The notes beneath the pieces are model-generated. The model was not told the origin of the DNA, ran no database searches, and was given only the letters and a program-made list of their open reading frames with translations. Shown in pieces: positions 1 to 11,444 of a stretch of 64,000 nucleotides of DNA; position 1 is the first letter of the stretch; each line of letters begins with the position of its first letter. The translations under genes and the position numbers were made by a program. This stretch comes from Pyrenophora tritici-repentis (Eukaryota; Ascomycota; Dothideomycetes; Pleosporales; Pleosporaceae): NCBI RefSeq assembly GCF_003171515.1, contig NC_089399.1, positions 3,844,001-3,908,000 on the forward strand, given 5' to 3'.

Positions 1-47
1 ATTGCCTTGCAGCGATTGCCGATTTCGATACAGCTCTACAGAAAACG

Positions 48-644
48 ATGCCTCCTCGAGCTAAGCGCAGCTACTCAACAGAGATTGCAACGGGTGGGAA
101 TCCAAACACCATAAAACGCGCTCGGAAAGGACAGCAGACAGTATCTGTCACGATTCAAAAGTATACGAAGGCCCCATCGGTGACAGGCGAATGCGAAACT
201 GTTCCGCCATCGCTACCACCACCACAGACATCACAGACATCCTCACAACCAGCCGGATCAAAGCCACCAGAGCCAGAGCCAACGAAGAAACAAACCGGCA
301 AACAGCACCATCCCGACACCCACTCAACATCCCATACACCAGCCGCTCCCACCGCCCCCTCCATTTTCCTCTTGAACCAGCCCATCTCCGCCCTCCCAGC
401 CCTTGCCCCAATCTCGCGCACAGCACTACCAGCCAACGCATCAGTGCAAGATCGCATCACGGCTTACAAGCTTGAATTCGAGGCTGTGGAGCATAGGGGA
501 CATGCTCATTTGGAGATGGCTAAGGCGTACATTGAGAATAGCAAGGGGAGGGTGTGTGCGGCGAGGAAGGCTGAGATTAGGAGGGAGATGTTTGTTTTGG
601 AGGTGGGTAATCGGAAGGGTGATTTGGGGAAGGGGAATGAGTGA
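48..644 (+). CDS. Hypothetical protein, proline/threonine-rich N-terminus
   Basis: A 198-residue open frame starts at an ATG at 48 and ends at TGA 642-644. The first 30 residues are basic (MPPRAKRSYS, then KRARKG), which would suit a nuclear protein. Residues about 45-120 are low-complexity Pro/Thr/Ser. The last 65 residues are charged and probably helical (RITAYKLEFEAVEHRGHAHLEMA shows the register in part), followed by a basic tail. I recognise no domain. The window starts only 47 bases upstream, so an earlier exon cannot be excluded; a CAG at about 9-11 could be an acceptor. It converges with the minus-strand gene at 954-2228. I judge it real mainly from length, composition and start context; function unknown. 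Confidence 0.5.
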   Translation: MPPRAKRSYSTEIATGGNPNTIKRARKGQQTVSVTIQKYTKAPSVTGECETVPPSLPPPQTSQTSSQPAGSKPPEPEPTKKQTGKQHHPDTHSTSHTPAAPTAPSIFLLNQPISALPALAPISRTALPANASVQDRITAYKLEFEAVEHRGHAHLEMAKAYIENSKGRVCAARKAEIRREMFVLEVGNRKGDLGKGNE

Positions 645-953
645 GTGGGGTATCAGGACCTGATAGAGGAATTGAGTAGATAGGATATGGTGATGGTAGT
701 GTTGGTGGTGGGAGGGAATTGTCACGTGATTGACTTGAACATGGACCACACAAGGTCATATATATGGCTTCTCTGCAGGGTATCTTAGTCAGCAAACCTT
801 ACAAATACATCTGGTTTGCCTTATGAGTCGAAAGTATGAATGAATTGATGATGAATATTGTATAACATATCAAGTGCCCTTGTGTGTCTTGGCACACATC
901 TGTACAGTTGAAGCAGCTTGAAATCACGCCGCTGACATATACATCCTGCTCCC

Positions 954-2228
954 CTATCTTCCCTTTCTCGTCCTCAGAACACGTCCCTGCATCACCACAT
1001 CCCCATCTGCGTCTACATCAACATCATCTTCAACCTCTTCAACCTGCCCATCAACATCAATCTCCCCATCCGCCTCTTCATCCACCTCAGCTTCAATCTC
1101 CCCCCTCCCCACAACCTCATCGCCCCTGCCCTCCCTCTCCCTCATCCTCAACACCCTAATCCTCCAAACCCTCTTCTCCATCCTCAGCCTCAACTCCTCC
1201 ATCATCATCCTCTCCGTCACCGTCGCCCCCTCGGGTATCTCTGGCAAACCCGCCAAATCCAAACACTCATGCGGCACATCTACACGATTGACGCCCTCCT
1301 CCATTATCGCCGAAGTAGCCGCTTCAAGCGGCGTAGGCACCGGATCCCTCTGCCAATGTGGCACCCTCACCCGCTGAACCTGCAACCTGCTCAGCCTCTT
1401 GGCGCGCTTCTTCTTGCGCGTCGCCAGCGCTGTACTAGCCGCGTCGAGATCAGACAGGAAACCCGTGTCATCTGGTAACCTGGGGTCCGGGTCGCAATGA
1501 ACGAGTTCCGGTTGTGGGATTTTCATTGTTACTATCTCTGGAATCATGATGCTGTTTTCCTTTTCTTCAACTGCATTACCGCGGGTGCGTTTTCTGCCGC
1601 GCAGAGCGGGTCGTGAGACGAGGGGTTTGCGGGCTACGGAGGCAGAGGGGTTGAGGTCTACTTTTACGGGGCGCACGTGGGTTAGGTATTGGTATTTTCC
1701 TCCTGCGAGGGGTTGAGAAGAGGGGACCTCTTCGTCTTCTTCTTCGTCGTCGCCATCGTCGCCGGTTTCCATGGCGGGGGTTTTGGGTGTTTTGGGGACG
1801 GGGCCGCCGCGTCTGGTGCGGGTTGGGAGTTTATTGGTGATCGTGGTGGTGGTTGTTTCTTTTGGCTGGATCACGGGTTCTGCTGGTTCGGCGGCGGCCT
1901 CTTCTGTGTAACGGGATAGGACCATTTTGAGGTCTGGGGCTTTCACCCATCGCACGCTGCTGGCTATGGAGCCGTTTCTCTCTTGTCGTGTTTTAATTGC
2001 GCTTCGGACTTTTGATCGGAAATCCGTTATGGTGGCTGAAGGTATGGCGGATATTTGGCTCAGGAGCGTGAGGATAGCGGTGCCCCATTGACGGGCCTCG
2101 GATTGCTTGTTGGGCCATAGTGCCTTTGGTAAACATTCGTGAACAAATTTGAGTTTCCAGTTCCTTGTGATGGTATTGATGAGACTCGTGATGGAAGGTG
2201 ATGACCTTGTCCGCCTGGGTGGTGCCAT
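954..2228 (-). CDS. Hypothetical protein with acidic C-terminus
   Basis: This 424-residue single-exon ORF begins at an ATG at 2228-2226 and ends at 954. The N-terminal 120 residues look folded and contain Trp and Leu positions (ITRNWKLKFVHECLPKALW). The middle is basic and Pro/Thr-rich with KTPKTPAMETGDDGDD followed by an acidic run. A KRTRG segment and a RKKKRAKRLSR segment (about residue 270-280) look like nuclear localisation signals. The C-terminal 70 residues are strongly acidic and end in RVLRTRKGR. Basic patches plus acidic tails are common in chromatin or nucleolar proteins, but I recognise no named domain, so function is not assigned. The plus-strand ORFs over the same region are shadows. 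Confidence 0.6.
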   Translation of the reverse strand: MAPPRRTRSSPSITSLINTITRNWKLKFVHECLPKALWPNKQSEARQWGTAILTLLSQISAIPSATITDFRSKVRSAIKTRQERNGSIASSVRWVKAPDLKMVLSRYTEEAAAEPAEPVIQPKETTTTTITNKLPTRTRRGGPVPKTPKTPAMETGDDGDDEEEDEEVPSSQPLAGGKYQYLTHVRPVKVDLNPSASVARKPLVSRPALRGRKRTRGNAVEEKENSIMIPEIVTMKIPQPELVHCDPDPRLPDDTGFLSDLDAASTALATRKKKRAKRLSRLQVQRVRVPHWQRDPVPTPLEAATSAIMEEGVNRVDVPHECLDLAGLPEIPEGATVTERMMMEELRLRMEKRVWRIRVLRMREREGRGDEVVGRGEIEAEVDEEADGEIDVDGQVEEVEDDVDVDADGDVVMQGRVLRTRKGR

Positions 2229-2972
2229 TGTAGGTCTGGTATTAAAAAACTAAAGCTATATTAAGTTTTTCAAGGATTGATCGAACGCGTGGGGTTAGTG
2301 ATGATGGAGATGTTTGTGACGATGTGTGTTGAGATGATCATGTTACGGTGGATCCCATTGTAGTGGTGTGCACAACAGCAAACGGGAAGGCCAGACGTGA
2401 AGTAGTCAAATAAAAGCGGTCGGTGCGCGGCTATGACTCGTTTCAGATAGTATCCGGGCGCGGCTACGTGCAGTGGGCTATTCTCAGCGCCGCTTACGAC
2501 GTCTGTACCTCAGCTCCTGAGGCTCCGAAGCTATGCATACGCGCAGATTATTATCGGCGTCCGGGGTCACACAGTGTCTTATTTACCTTTCGGTGGGTCT
2601 GATGATGTCATCCGATCTGCTTAGCTCGGTGTTCGGTTCAGTCTATTGCGGTAAGCTCGAGCCGTCGGAATTGGCTGACGGTGCAGACTAGTGAGGGTTG
2701 GAAGATGCCACAAATGCCATGATTGTCCTGTGAAGTTTACACACTCATGCTTCCGTCTAGAGGCACCTCCAGATGTTGTACAAGTCGTGTCGCGTATATG
2801 ATACAGGTATAGCACAAAGCTGAGGAGAGTGTAAACGCCGCCCGCTGCCGAATCCGCCTGCGGTATATGCCAAAACTTCCCAAAAAAACATCGCTTGCCT
2901 AGACATGATGCTGCCCTCTTTTTGTGCCAAGCGAAGCGTCCATCACAAACATGAAGCGTGAACCCAAATCGT
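2229..2972. other. Intergenic, no gene seen
   Basis: This lies between two minus-strand genes: the promoter of the acidic hypothetical protein on the left and the 3' flank of TIM17 on the right. Only short ORFs without coding character are present. Confidence 0.5.
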
Positions 2973-3560
2973 TTATGCAGCTACAGCCATGCCGCCGCCG
3001 CCAGATGATGCGCCGACATCGCTCGGTGGAGGAGGGGCTTCCAGCCTTGTGTTGTCGGCCATCATGCGGTTGAAACCAATTGAGACACCCTCGATGACTG
3101 CCAACAGAATGGCGCATGATATTGCGCCGTTTCGCATCGACTTGTAGCCTCCTCGTACCGCGAGTGATCCACCAGTAAAGAAGCCTGCGATGATGGCATT
3201 CCATGGGTCCTCCTTCTTCCGTATTCCCTTGACTGCGCAGTCATATGTGTTGAAAAGTCCTCCCCAGACTCCAAAGTTGCCGCCGAGAACGGGTGCGCGG
3301 GCTTTGATCGCTGTGATGGCGCCGATGCGTCGCTCTCCGTAGGGTGAGTTGCGGAACTGGGGGGATTGTGAGCGCAAATTTTGAATTGGCAAGGACAAAA
3401 CTTACTCCTTTAACACCGTGCCATACTGCTCCTCCGACAGCCTACCTAATTGTTAGTATTTACCAAAAATCGCTCGTCTGGGGTGACATACACCCATAGC
3501 AAAGGCACCACCAAAGTCATTGAGAATGACCCATGGGCAGGGATCGCGCGAATGATCCAT
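2973..3560 (-). CDS. TIM17: Mitochondrial import inner membrane translocase subunit Tim17
   Basis: Tim17 is a core subunit of the TIM23 presequence translocase of the mitochondrial inner membrane. I predict three exons: 3560-3492 ([20 protein letters not shown]..), 3441-3406 ([12 protein letters not shown]) and 3356-2973. Introns are GTATGT..TAG and GTAAGT..CAG, both phase 0. The protein is 162 residues, close to the usual 155-165. Family hallmarks seen are the [18 protein letters not shown] start, [26 protein letters not shown] and the [14 protein letters not shown] loop before the third and fourth membrane segments. The conserved Cys near residue 8 is present. The C-terminus is a short Pro/Gly/Ala-rich tail. 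The 141-codon open frame that continues into the second intron is not the real start. Confidence 0.95.
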
Positions 3561-4599
3561 TATGTATTAGAAGTGAAAGAGGGAAGTCGAGCGATTCTGT
3601 GGGCGACGAGAGGGTGTAAGTAGATGAGCTGGTGGTCGGACGGTAGCCACCGGTGACGATGTGCTTCGACGTTTTTCTTGAGGACCCTTGCTGAAATCGC
3701 GCTAGCGGCGGAATCTCGGAATCACCGTGAGCCACCTCTTCCGCCCGGCTGCTGTGCTTCCTCCTTTCATCATCAACATCATCATATTCACGTCCTTTAC
3801 GTCCTGCATCGTGCTATATACTGTATCAGCCATGGTTTTATCTTGTATGTCTCATACAGGATAGCCATCTACCAACTGATGCTAGAAATGACGCCCATCA
3901 TGTGCAACATAAGACGTCGCCAGAAGGCGAGCATCACCACAGCGGCTGCTAACATCTTATGTAATCATGCTAGTTATAGGATATTGAGTCTGCACATCTC
4001 GCCAGGAATCTTCACTCGTGAAAAGTATGGTTTGATCGGATAAGTGTTTTCGTCACTCTCCTCCCGCAGTATCATTCTCTTTACCATGTTGTATTCGTCC
4101 TCACCTGGGAGTCATAAAATACTTGATATTATGGGTAAGCACCTAATAGGCGTGTCTGGCGACTACAGAGGCCTTTGTAAACCAGTACGTCAAGTATCTT
4201 TTGACACCCAGGTGCTATCTCAAGACCCCACTCGGTTTCACTCTCTTCTCTTGCATTCGCGACATCTTCATTTACTTTTAGCGTCGCTTCTGTCTCTCAT
4301 TCACACACACACTCTCACTCTCATCTTCCTCGAGGCAAATAACTACACCCAAATAGGCATCATCGCCTAAAAGCATTGCTGCCTAACGCAAATATGGCGT
4401 TTCGCTACTCGTCTTCACCCGCAACATGCTACTTGCCCCGCTTTTCATAGCTGTGTCACCAGCACCTGCAAACGCAAAGTCTTGGCGTCGCTATGATTAA
4501 CACTTGAATCCACGCAGCCCATTTGCTTGCCGCTCGATACACAAGAAGACATCGCAAACCGTCATCAAAATAGTGAGCGGTACCCGCAGCCGTGCCAAG
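3561..4599. other. Divergent intergenic region
   Basis: This is the shared upstream region of TIM17 (minus) and the dynamin-like gene (plus). It contains CATCAT-rich and CACTCTC-rich low-complexity patches (about 3765-3790, 4300-4325). ORFs of 108-121 codons here have no coding character. Confidence 0.5.
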
Positions 4600-7549
4600 A
4601 TGACAAGGGAGAATACCCCAATCACCCCCAGCGACGACGGCGCGATGCAAGATACGGCGTTTGAAGCAGCGTCCCGCTTCGGTGAAGCCATCGACCCGAT
4701 ACATCTGGTGGGGCAGGACGGTAAGTTTCGTGCGCGTATACCCACAGATTATCGAGGGAATTCTAACGCACGTTATCCAGATCCAAATCCCGTTACAAGA
4801 GCGGCAGTAGCCGGTGAGATTGACCCGCTTGGACTGCATGTCAAAGAAGCCATAGCGACGATCAACCAGCTCGAAGGACTCGGCTTGCAACGTTTGAAGA
4901 TCCCTCTACCAAAGTGCATAGTTCTCGGTATGTGCCATTCATCCAAAAGATGTCTTTCTCAAGTGCTAACAGCTGCAAAGGCGAACAGTCCACCGGCAAG
5001 TCCTCCGTCATAGAAGCCATCTCTGGAATCAAGACCCCCAGGTCGACCGATACCTGTACTCGCTGCCCGCTGTTTATCAAGCTGGAGCCCTCCGAGAATC
5101 TGCGTGCTGGCTGGAGTGCAACTGTCAGTCTACGTCGCGAATATAGTTTCGATGTGAACATGTCCCGCAATTACGAGTGTCGATTTCCTGGTTGGGTCCA
5201 AATGGACCAGCCAAACATCGTTCATTTCGCAGAAACCGACGACCCCAATGAGCTCGAGAGAATCATTGCGCGTGCACAACTGTCCGTCATTAGTCCCCTG
5301 ACGGATTACCGAGAGTTCCTTCGTCCCACAATCGCTGGACTTGGAGATCAGTATCGTTGCGAGTTCAGTCCGAACATTATCTGTATCTCCATCACGCATC
5401 CAGACTTGCCGGCTCTCAGCTTCTATGATCTACCGGGTATCATCGGCCAAGCAGAGTCAGCAGAGTCGCAATTTCTAGTCAAATTCGTTCGGGACCTTGT
5501 GACAGATTACATCAAAGATCCAGAAGCACTTATCCTCGTGACATGTTCACTGGAGAACGACATTGCCAACTCAACAGCGGGTGGCATCGCACGTAGCCTG
5601 AACGCGACTGATAGATGTATCGGTATGTAAGACTTTCCTACGTAATGATTTATCTATTGACTTTTGTGCAGGTGTGCTCACGAAGCCCGATCGTCTCCCG
5701 CCTGGCTCTAGACATGACAAACTCAAAGCTATCTTCGAACAGAAACGCTTCGCTCTGGGCCACGGCTATTCCGTTGTCAAAAACTTGGGACAAGACCAGA
5801 TCGACCAAGGTCTTACACATCAACAAGCGCGACACCAAGAGCAGCAGTTTTTCAATCAGGAAGAGCCTTGGGCGACTGAGTTCAAGAAATACGAGCATCG
5901 TTTCGGAACTTTAAATCTCCAGGGCTTTTTATCTGGGAAGCTTGCCGAGCAGATCACCAAGAAATTGCCTATCATCGACCAGGAGATCACAATTAGACTT
6001 CATGAGGTTGAGACTGCCCTACTGCAGTTTCCCGAGTCGCCTACCCACAATGCGTCGAGGATCATATCAGACGTCATCCTAGACTTTTCGCAGGAGGTAC
6101 GCAAGGAACTTGCCGCTGAGTTTCCGTGTAAGATCTGGCGCAACCATTGGAAGGCACTCCAGCAGGCGTTCTTCGATGCGCTAGTGAGCATGAAGCCTAC
6201 TATGGCAACGACTGGAAGTCTAGACAAAGGGATATTTTCAGAAGTACTAGCCTCCCAGCCAGGTAGTTCTGCTACCAAGGCAATCTCTCTCGATGATGAC
6301 GATGAGGAGGACGAGGACGAGGAAGATACCGAAGAAGAGCGAGTGCTCGAGACCCCCACTAAGAAACGCAAGCTCGAAGGTACACCTGGGCCGTCCCCAA
6401 TCAAGACACCAACCCGGCGCGGTGTCGCAAACACTTCAGAGACTAGAGCCGCGAGTCCCGACTTTAGCAACCTGAGAAAGAAGTTCTTTCTCGACGAGGT
6501 CAAACAACATCTAGCAGAAAATTCTCAGTCGAGAATTCGCGGTCAAATCGAGCCTCGTGTCGTGGACGCTATGATGCTAGACACGCTGAAAGACTGGGGC
6601 AAACCCCTTGGTCTGTTTTTCAACACGCTTGAGGGTCAGATCCATGACCAAATCAAGTCCTTGTTCGACAAACACTTTAGCAAATGGGCGAAGTCTACCT
6701 TTCAAGTCAGGGCATGGGAAATCGTTGAGCAGATGCTGAATATGAACTTCCACCAGCAAAGAACTACAATGGCTGATGAGAACCTGAACGACGAGAGAGA
6801 AGGACCGTACATCTTCCATCAAGACATCTTCGATGCTGAGAAAGCTAATACTCTCGACAATTACAACCAGGCTCGTCTCAGGGCCCGTTTGAACATCTAC
6901 AAAAAGACGAGAGAGAGGCGAACAGGGAAGGTCATGACGACCACAGACGAAGATAGATTGAGGAAAGACGAGAAGGCCATGACTGTGCTGAATCGAGAGC
7001 CGTACCTTGTGGAGATTGGAGTCGTCGCTCAAGTCACCACATACTACATGCTAGCCGTACGTCGCTTCCACGATGCTGTTTGCATGAGGATCGAGTCAAA
7101 GTTCTACAAGCAGCTTCGCACCCAGCTCCGAGACGAAATGGAAAACGGATTGGGTCTCAATGATGGAGACGAAGGTACGTCTACGCGATTGGCAGCCCAG
7201 TGCAACACTAACACTTTCCCAGGTCATCGCAACGCGGTCCGTCTTCTTGCCGAAGAGCCAGCACGATACAACCAGCGCAAAGAGCTCGTCGGACAACAGC
7301 AGTCACTCCTCAAGGGCAAGAAGATTCTCCGAGAGTTACAACACAAACATTACGACAGTAACCCGTCTTCAGCGGCTAGTACTGGTTCTCGTGCAAGTTA
7401 CGCTTCTGGTGCTGCGTTCGCCGGTATGCCTACTCCGCTGCATGAAGGCATGGACGGTGTTCGTGAGTCTTCTCTTCCACACCGTTAAGCACCTTGGTTT
7501 GCGTCTTGAGCACGATACAGGGCGGTCCCTTCACGTCAGCGAGCTGTAG
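4600..7549 (+). CDS. Dynamin-family large GTPase
   Basis: Predicted membrane-remodelling GTPase of the fungal dynamin/Mx-like group. Exons: 4600-4720, 4781-4927, 4981-5622, 5672-7174, 7223-7462, 7521-7549, giving 893 residues in one consistent frame. Motifs seen: G1 GEQSTGKSS (about residues 90-98, straddling an intron), the switch I Thr in TDTCTR, G3 DLPG (about 239) and G4 TKPD (about 307). A helical middle/stalk region follows. It is interrupted at about 510-530 by an acidic run (DDDDEEDEDEEDTEEE) and a KKRKLE basic patch, an insertion that resembles a nuclear localisation signal. The C-terminal third is the probable GED-like stalk. The 48-base intron at 7175-7222 keeps the frame open if retained. 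If the last intron is not spliced, the frame stops at 7488 instead. The exact subfamily is not assigned. Confidence 0.9.
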
Positions 7550-7899
7550 CTCAGCTGTGTATGGGTTTTTAATGGAGGTTGGTTGTGTAGGAGCAGCATT
7601 GCGGGCATGGTGAAGCTACAGGAGATGAAACAAAACGATACGCGAGACGAATAGTTGATACTAGGCCCTTCTGGCTGTTAGCATCGCTTCTGCAAGCAAC
7701 AAGGTTTTCCTTGGTCTGCAATAACGTCCAAGCATGTCTTGTACACAGGAATGAAATGCATGGGTCACAACTTCTTCTCTCCTCTATTCATGATAGCTGA
7801 CCTGAGCTTCTTATCGGCCAGTCTCACAGGACACATCAACACCCCACCTTGGTACCTACATAACCCCACCCCAATCTCCCTCTCCCTCCTCATCTCCCC
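7550..7899. other. Convergent 3' flanks
   Basis: This 350-base stretch lies between two convergent genes and presumably holds both 3' UTRs. A pyrimidine-rich tract at about 7855-7905 borders the downstream gene. I see no gene in it. Confidence 0.4.
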
Positions 7900-8381
7900 C
7901 TAAACCCTACCTATCAATTTATTAATCACTCCCTTGCATTCTTGCACCCTTTGCCTTGACTTTTGAACCCACACCAACGCCACATCCCACTCATTCTGAT
8001 CCATCGGCTCGTTTGCTGTGCTGAAAATGACACGTTGTGCTTTTACGGCGGCATTGTATCGGCTTCGGCAAGTTCTAGGCCACGGATCCACGCAAGGCCT
8101 TCGGAACGGAGACTCCGGGGTACTGCTGATGCCTGTAGAGCGATGGGTATCTGATCGGGGATCTGAGTCGATTTACTTGATTTTCCCACCTTTACCATCT
8201 TCACAGGCCTGGAGATATCACTTTCTTCCTCCACGCTTCGTTTCCTCTGCCACTTCTCGAACTCGGTCTCTAGATCTATGCGCAGGTATTTGTTTTTCTC
8301 ACTTGGGTAGGTTTCGATTTTGTGCTCGTCACCGGATTTCGAACTTCGACTCCCGAAGGTTGATTCTAGACCTTTAATCAT
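7900..8381 (-). CDS. Small hypothetical protein, two exons
   Basis: Two overlapping open frames on the minus strand join through a good intron. Exon 1 is 8381-8177, the intron is 8176-8133 (GTAAAT..CTACAG, 44 bases), and exon 2 is 8132-7900. The product is 145 residues: a basic/acidic mixed N-terminus (FEKWQRKRSVEEESD, VKMVKVGKSS), a short Pro/Arg-rich linker, and a C-terminal helical part (NEWDVALVWVQKSRQRVQE). No known domain is recognised. The join is supported because both halves look coding and the frame change is exactly explained by the intron. It borders the transposon nest on the right. Confidence 0.55.
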
Positions 8382-8469
8382 CGCTCCGTGGGTAATGCTC
8401 CTTGATTTTTCATAGCGTCGCTAGGACTTGATCCGTCGATAGACTTCTTATCTTTTGCCATTGCTCAGT

Positions 8470-8690
8470 TTGATACGAGTAAGTTGTTTTGGTGATTAGC
8501 AGACTTGTCAACAATCAAGTCAATCAATCATGAAGCTCGTGATTGATTTGATTGCAGTTATCGTGGAGTCATGATTGATTTGATTGCAGTAAGAGCCTAA
8601 AAGAACGTATTTGATTGCAGATTGATTAGTTGATTGCAGTTACAATTACCTGATTAGGTCGGAGTTAGCTAAGTTGTGCAAACCTAGGCT
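8470..8690. repeat. Subterminal TTGATTGCAG repeats of the hAT relic
   Basis: TTGATTGCAG occurs at least four times (about 8550-8640), within a wider set of TGATTGATT-like words, and with an inverted arrangement CAATCAATCAT..GTGATTGATTTG near 8520-8560. Short repeated subterminal motifs are typical of hAT transposons, and this block lies just beyond the 3' end of the hAT transposase relic. The exact element terminus was not identified. Confidence 0.5.
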
Positions 8691-8697
8691 CTAAGTA

Positions 8698-11273
8698 CTA
8701 ACCCGTCTCCTCGGGCTTATCCCACGACGCGAGGTCGTACAACCGCTTAAGGTCGTCGTCGCTGAGCGCCGTTGCCCTCGCTGGCAAGCGCTTGCCGTCT
8801 CTCATCCAGGATCGTATACACTGAAGCGCGGCGAGTAGTTGCGACCCGATATTGCGTCGACGAGGAGCGAGGAGATCACCAAGCTCGCTAAACATGCGCT
8901 CACACTCGCAGCTAGTAGCTAGGACTATTAGTATATCGATCGCAAAGCGCGCAAGCGTAGGGTATTTAGGTCGTAGCTTAACCTAGTAAGCTATTAGGTT
9001 GCTGCTAGAGCTTTCGAAGACTGTCTTAGACCATTTTAGTTCAAAGTTGCGCCACCGTAAGTACTCGTCATAACCCTCCTCGTCGTTAGAGTGTGGGTCC
9101 TCCATAACAGCCGCGATAGCGTCGTTAATAGCGCTTAAGTTGCGCTCTCTTTAGCGCTCTCTTAGGCTCCGCGACACTTAGTAAGTACTCCAAAGTTGCT
9201 GGAAAGCTTCTCTCGATTTCTTAAGCCAACTTGGCTTGTCGCGCCACGCGCGATCGCAATAGGACTTGTAGTATAGGTAGAGAGTCGTGGCGGCGTAGTA
9301 TACAGCCGACTCGTCGAGCCGGTTGTAGTAATCGTTGAGCTTCCCCTAGACAGCCTTTAGGTTGATCGCGAGGTGATCCTCAGGCGCGCTAGTTGCCTCG
9401 TAATTAACGAGCTCGTACGGCTTGTAGCGCTGTTCGAACTCACTAAGTAAGTACTTAAAGACTAGCAACACCTCGTATATCGCTCTAAAGCGCCCGCTTT
9501 TACCGCGGCCCTCTAATTGTTTTGTAGCTAACTTTAAGGGTTGCAAAACCTTAATATAGTCCTTTACAACGGCCTAGTCGTTAGCTAATAGCCCGCTCGA
9601 TCTCATCCACAGAGGTGCTTTAGGTATCTTGTTTCCGCGGGTCCTTACGTGACTGTCCGCGGTGTCCTGGTTGTCAACATAGTACGCGATATACAAGTTA
9701 AAAGCTGGCTGCAACTCGACCGCCCGCTCAAAGGCAAAGTAATACGAATTCTAGCGCGTAACGCAAGGCTTTACAACCTTAAGTACTTTCTAATTCTTAG
9801 TAGGCAGCTCGCAGTTAGCTAGGTCTTAAAAGTTTTGGAAAACCTCGTATTGCTAAGGCGTCTTAATATAATTAATAACGTCTAGCAGCGTACCTAGCGG
9901 ACCTCGTTTACGCTAATCCTAGAGGAAGCGCTCCTCTTCTTATATTACCTAGTTAGCAACTCTAAGAGAGAGACAGCTAAGAAGCCTACCTAGAGGTTAA
10001 CCGCGTCGTTGTTAAAGGCGTCCTTGTTTAAGCTAAATAGCACCGCCTAGCTAACGAGGTTAATTATATAAGCGCTATAGCGCAGGCGACGGTGGCTAGC
10101 AATAAAGCCGTATTTGCTGCTAAGCGTCTTGATTGCGGCGTCGTTGTTGTAGGCGTTGTCGAGCACGAAGTAACCTAGTTTTAACGCAGTTATCCCGAAC
10201 TTTCGCAGCGTGCTTTCGATACAACTAGCTATCCTCTCACCTAAGTGGACGCCTAAGAGCTGCGGTAAGTCGATCGCGAGGTCCTTAACAAAGCCCTAAG
10301 CAGTTGCGTAGTGCGCAACTACTCTAAAGAAGCCACGCTTACCGCTTTTAGTTGTCCACCCGTTAAAGCTTATATAGATCTTGCTAGCGGCTGCCTTAAG
10401 CTTAGCAACAACCTGCGGTAGCAAAAACTCGTACAGCCGTATTACGTACCGATTAACGCTGTTATAACTGCTCTATAACGCCCTCACAGCTTCTAGGTTT
10501 ACGAATTCTATTATCCGTTAAAACGAGGGCTCCTCGAACAGCCTTAGCGGTATATTGCAATCGACAAGCCACTCGACAGCTACTATCCGAAATGCCCATA
10601 CGTTAAAGTGGCCTATCTTATTAGTAACAGCTTAGCTAACTACTACACCAGAGCCCGCCAGCATAGAGAGCGTCCCCTAGCTATTTAGCAGCCTAACCGC
10701 GAGCTTGCCCGTCGCGTCTATGCGGTGTTTCTTAAGGAGATAAGACTGCGCCGAGCTCATTGCTGTCGTCGTCTCTAACACCGCGCCCTCTAGCTTCTTA
10801 TGATAGCAGGTGTGGCAGACCTAGAAGAGACGCTCTGGGTTACGCTGCGACGCAACGCGGTAACTATAGTTGTATACCTAGCTTTTGCGTTGTTTCTAGG
10901 TCCGCGGTGGCATTATGAAACCCTTTAAGCGCTTCTAGTCGATACTGTTAAAGTTATCTACAAAGCGCTGATTAAAGCTATCCTCTATAGCCTTATTAGG
11001 CGCTGTAGACGCTACGGTGGCGGCCTCTAAGGCTTCTACGGGCGCAACAACCTTAGCTTCTGGCCGCGATTCGCGCAGTTGTGATTCGAAATCGTCGGCC
11101 TGGGTAGCGATCGCTAGGGCTTCACGCGGGGAGCTTAGTTGCGTATCCTTAAGGACTACGGGCTAGCTTTCGGTGCCTTGCGAGGTGAGCTTGCGCTGTT
11201 TAGCTAGGCGTGCGTTAACGTTGTTGTGCCTAATAGAGCGCTTCTTAACAGTCTTATTAAGGGGACGAGGCAT
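8698..11273 (-). pseudogene. hAT-family transposase relic, RIP-like decay
   Basis: Reading the minus strand from the ATG at 11273-11271 (MPRPLNKTVKKRSIRHNN) to the stop at 8700-8698 gives a near-continuous transposase of about 850 codons, broken by many in-frame stops. Recognisable parts are a basic N-terminus, a VCHTCYHKK zinc-finger-like patch, a central YISFNGWTTKSGKRGFF block and YFVLDNAYNNDAAI (hAT catalytic core). A C-terminal SELGDLLAPRRRNIGSQLL block is the hAT dimerisation region. The stops I checked are all TAG or TAA at sites where Gln fits, such as KSQVYNYS. That is what C-to-T change at CpA would give. Not functional as read. The plus strand is correspondingly rich in CTA. Confidence 0.85.
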
Positions 11274-11347
11274 CGCGACAATACAAAAGAGACAGGTTGC
11301 TTATTGTTAGGTTGTTATCGTTGTTGATTAGACGAGACGACGCGTAA

Positions 11348-11397
11348 CGTGTCCGTGCGCGTGATGCGCGGATTCGCGTGATGCGCGGGGAACACCA
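11348..11397 (+). repeat. Left terminal inverted repeat of the pogo-like element
   Basis: This arm matches the reverse complement of 13403-13435 but contains the 14-base word CGCGTGATGCGCGG twice, separated by ATT, where the right arm has it once. Confidence 0.75.
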
Positions 11398-11444
11398 AAA
11401 CACGTCAAACCCCTTCACCTTCAACACACGTTAACTCCACCAAT

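Noticed and set aside
8698..11273. Possible stop-codon reassignment (TAR read as Gln)
   Set aside because: CAG and CAA are still used in the same frame and all neighbouring genes use TAG/TAA as stops, so RIP-like mutation explains it better.
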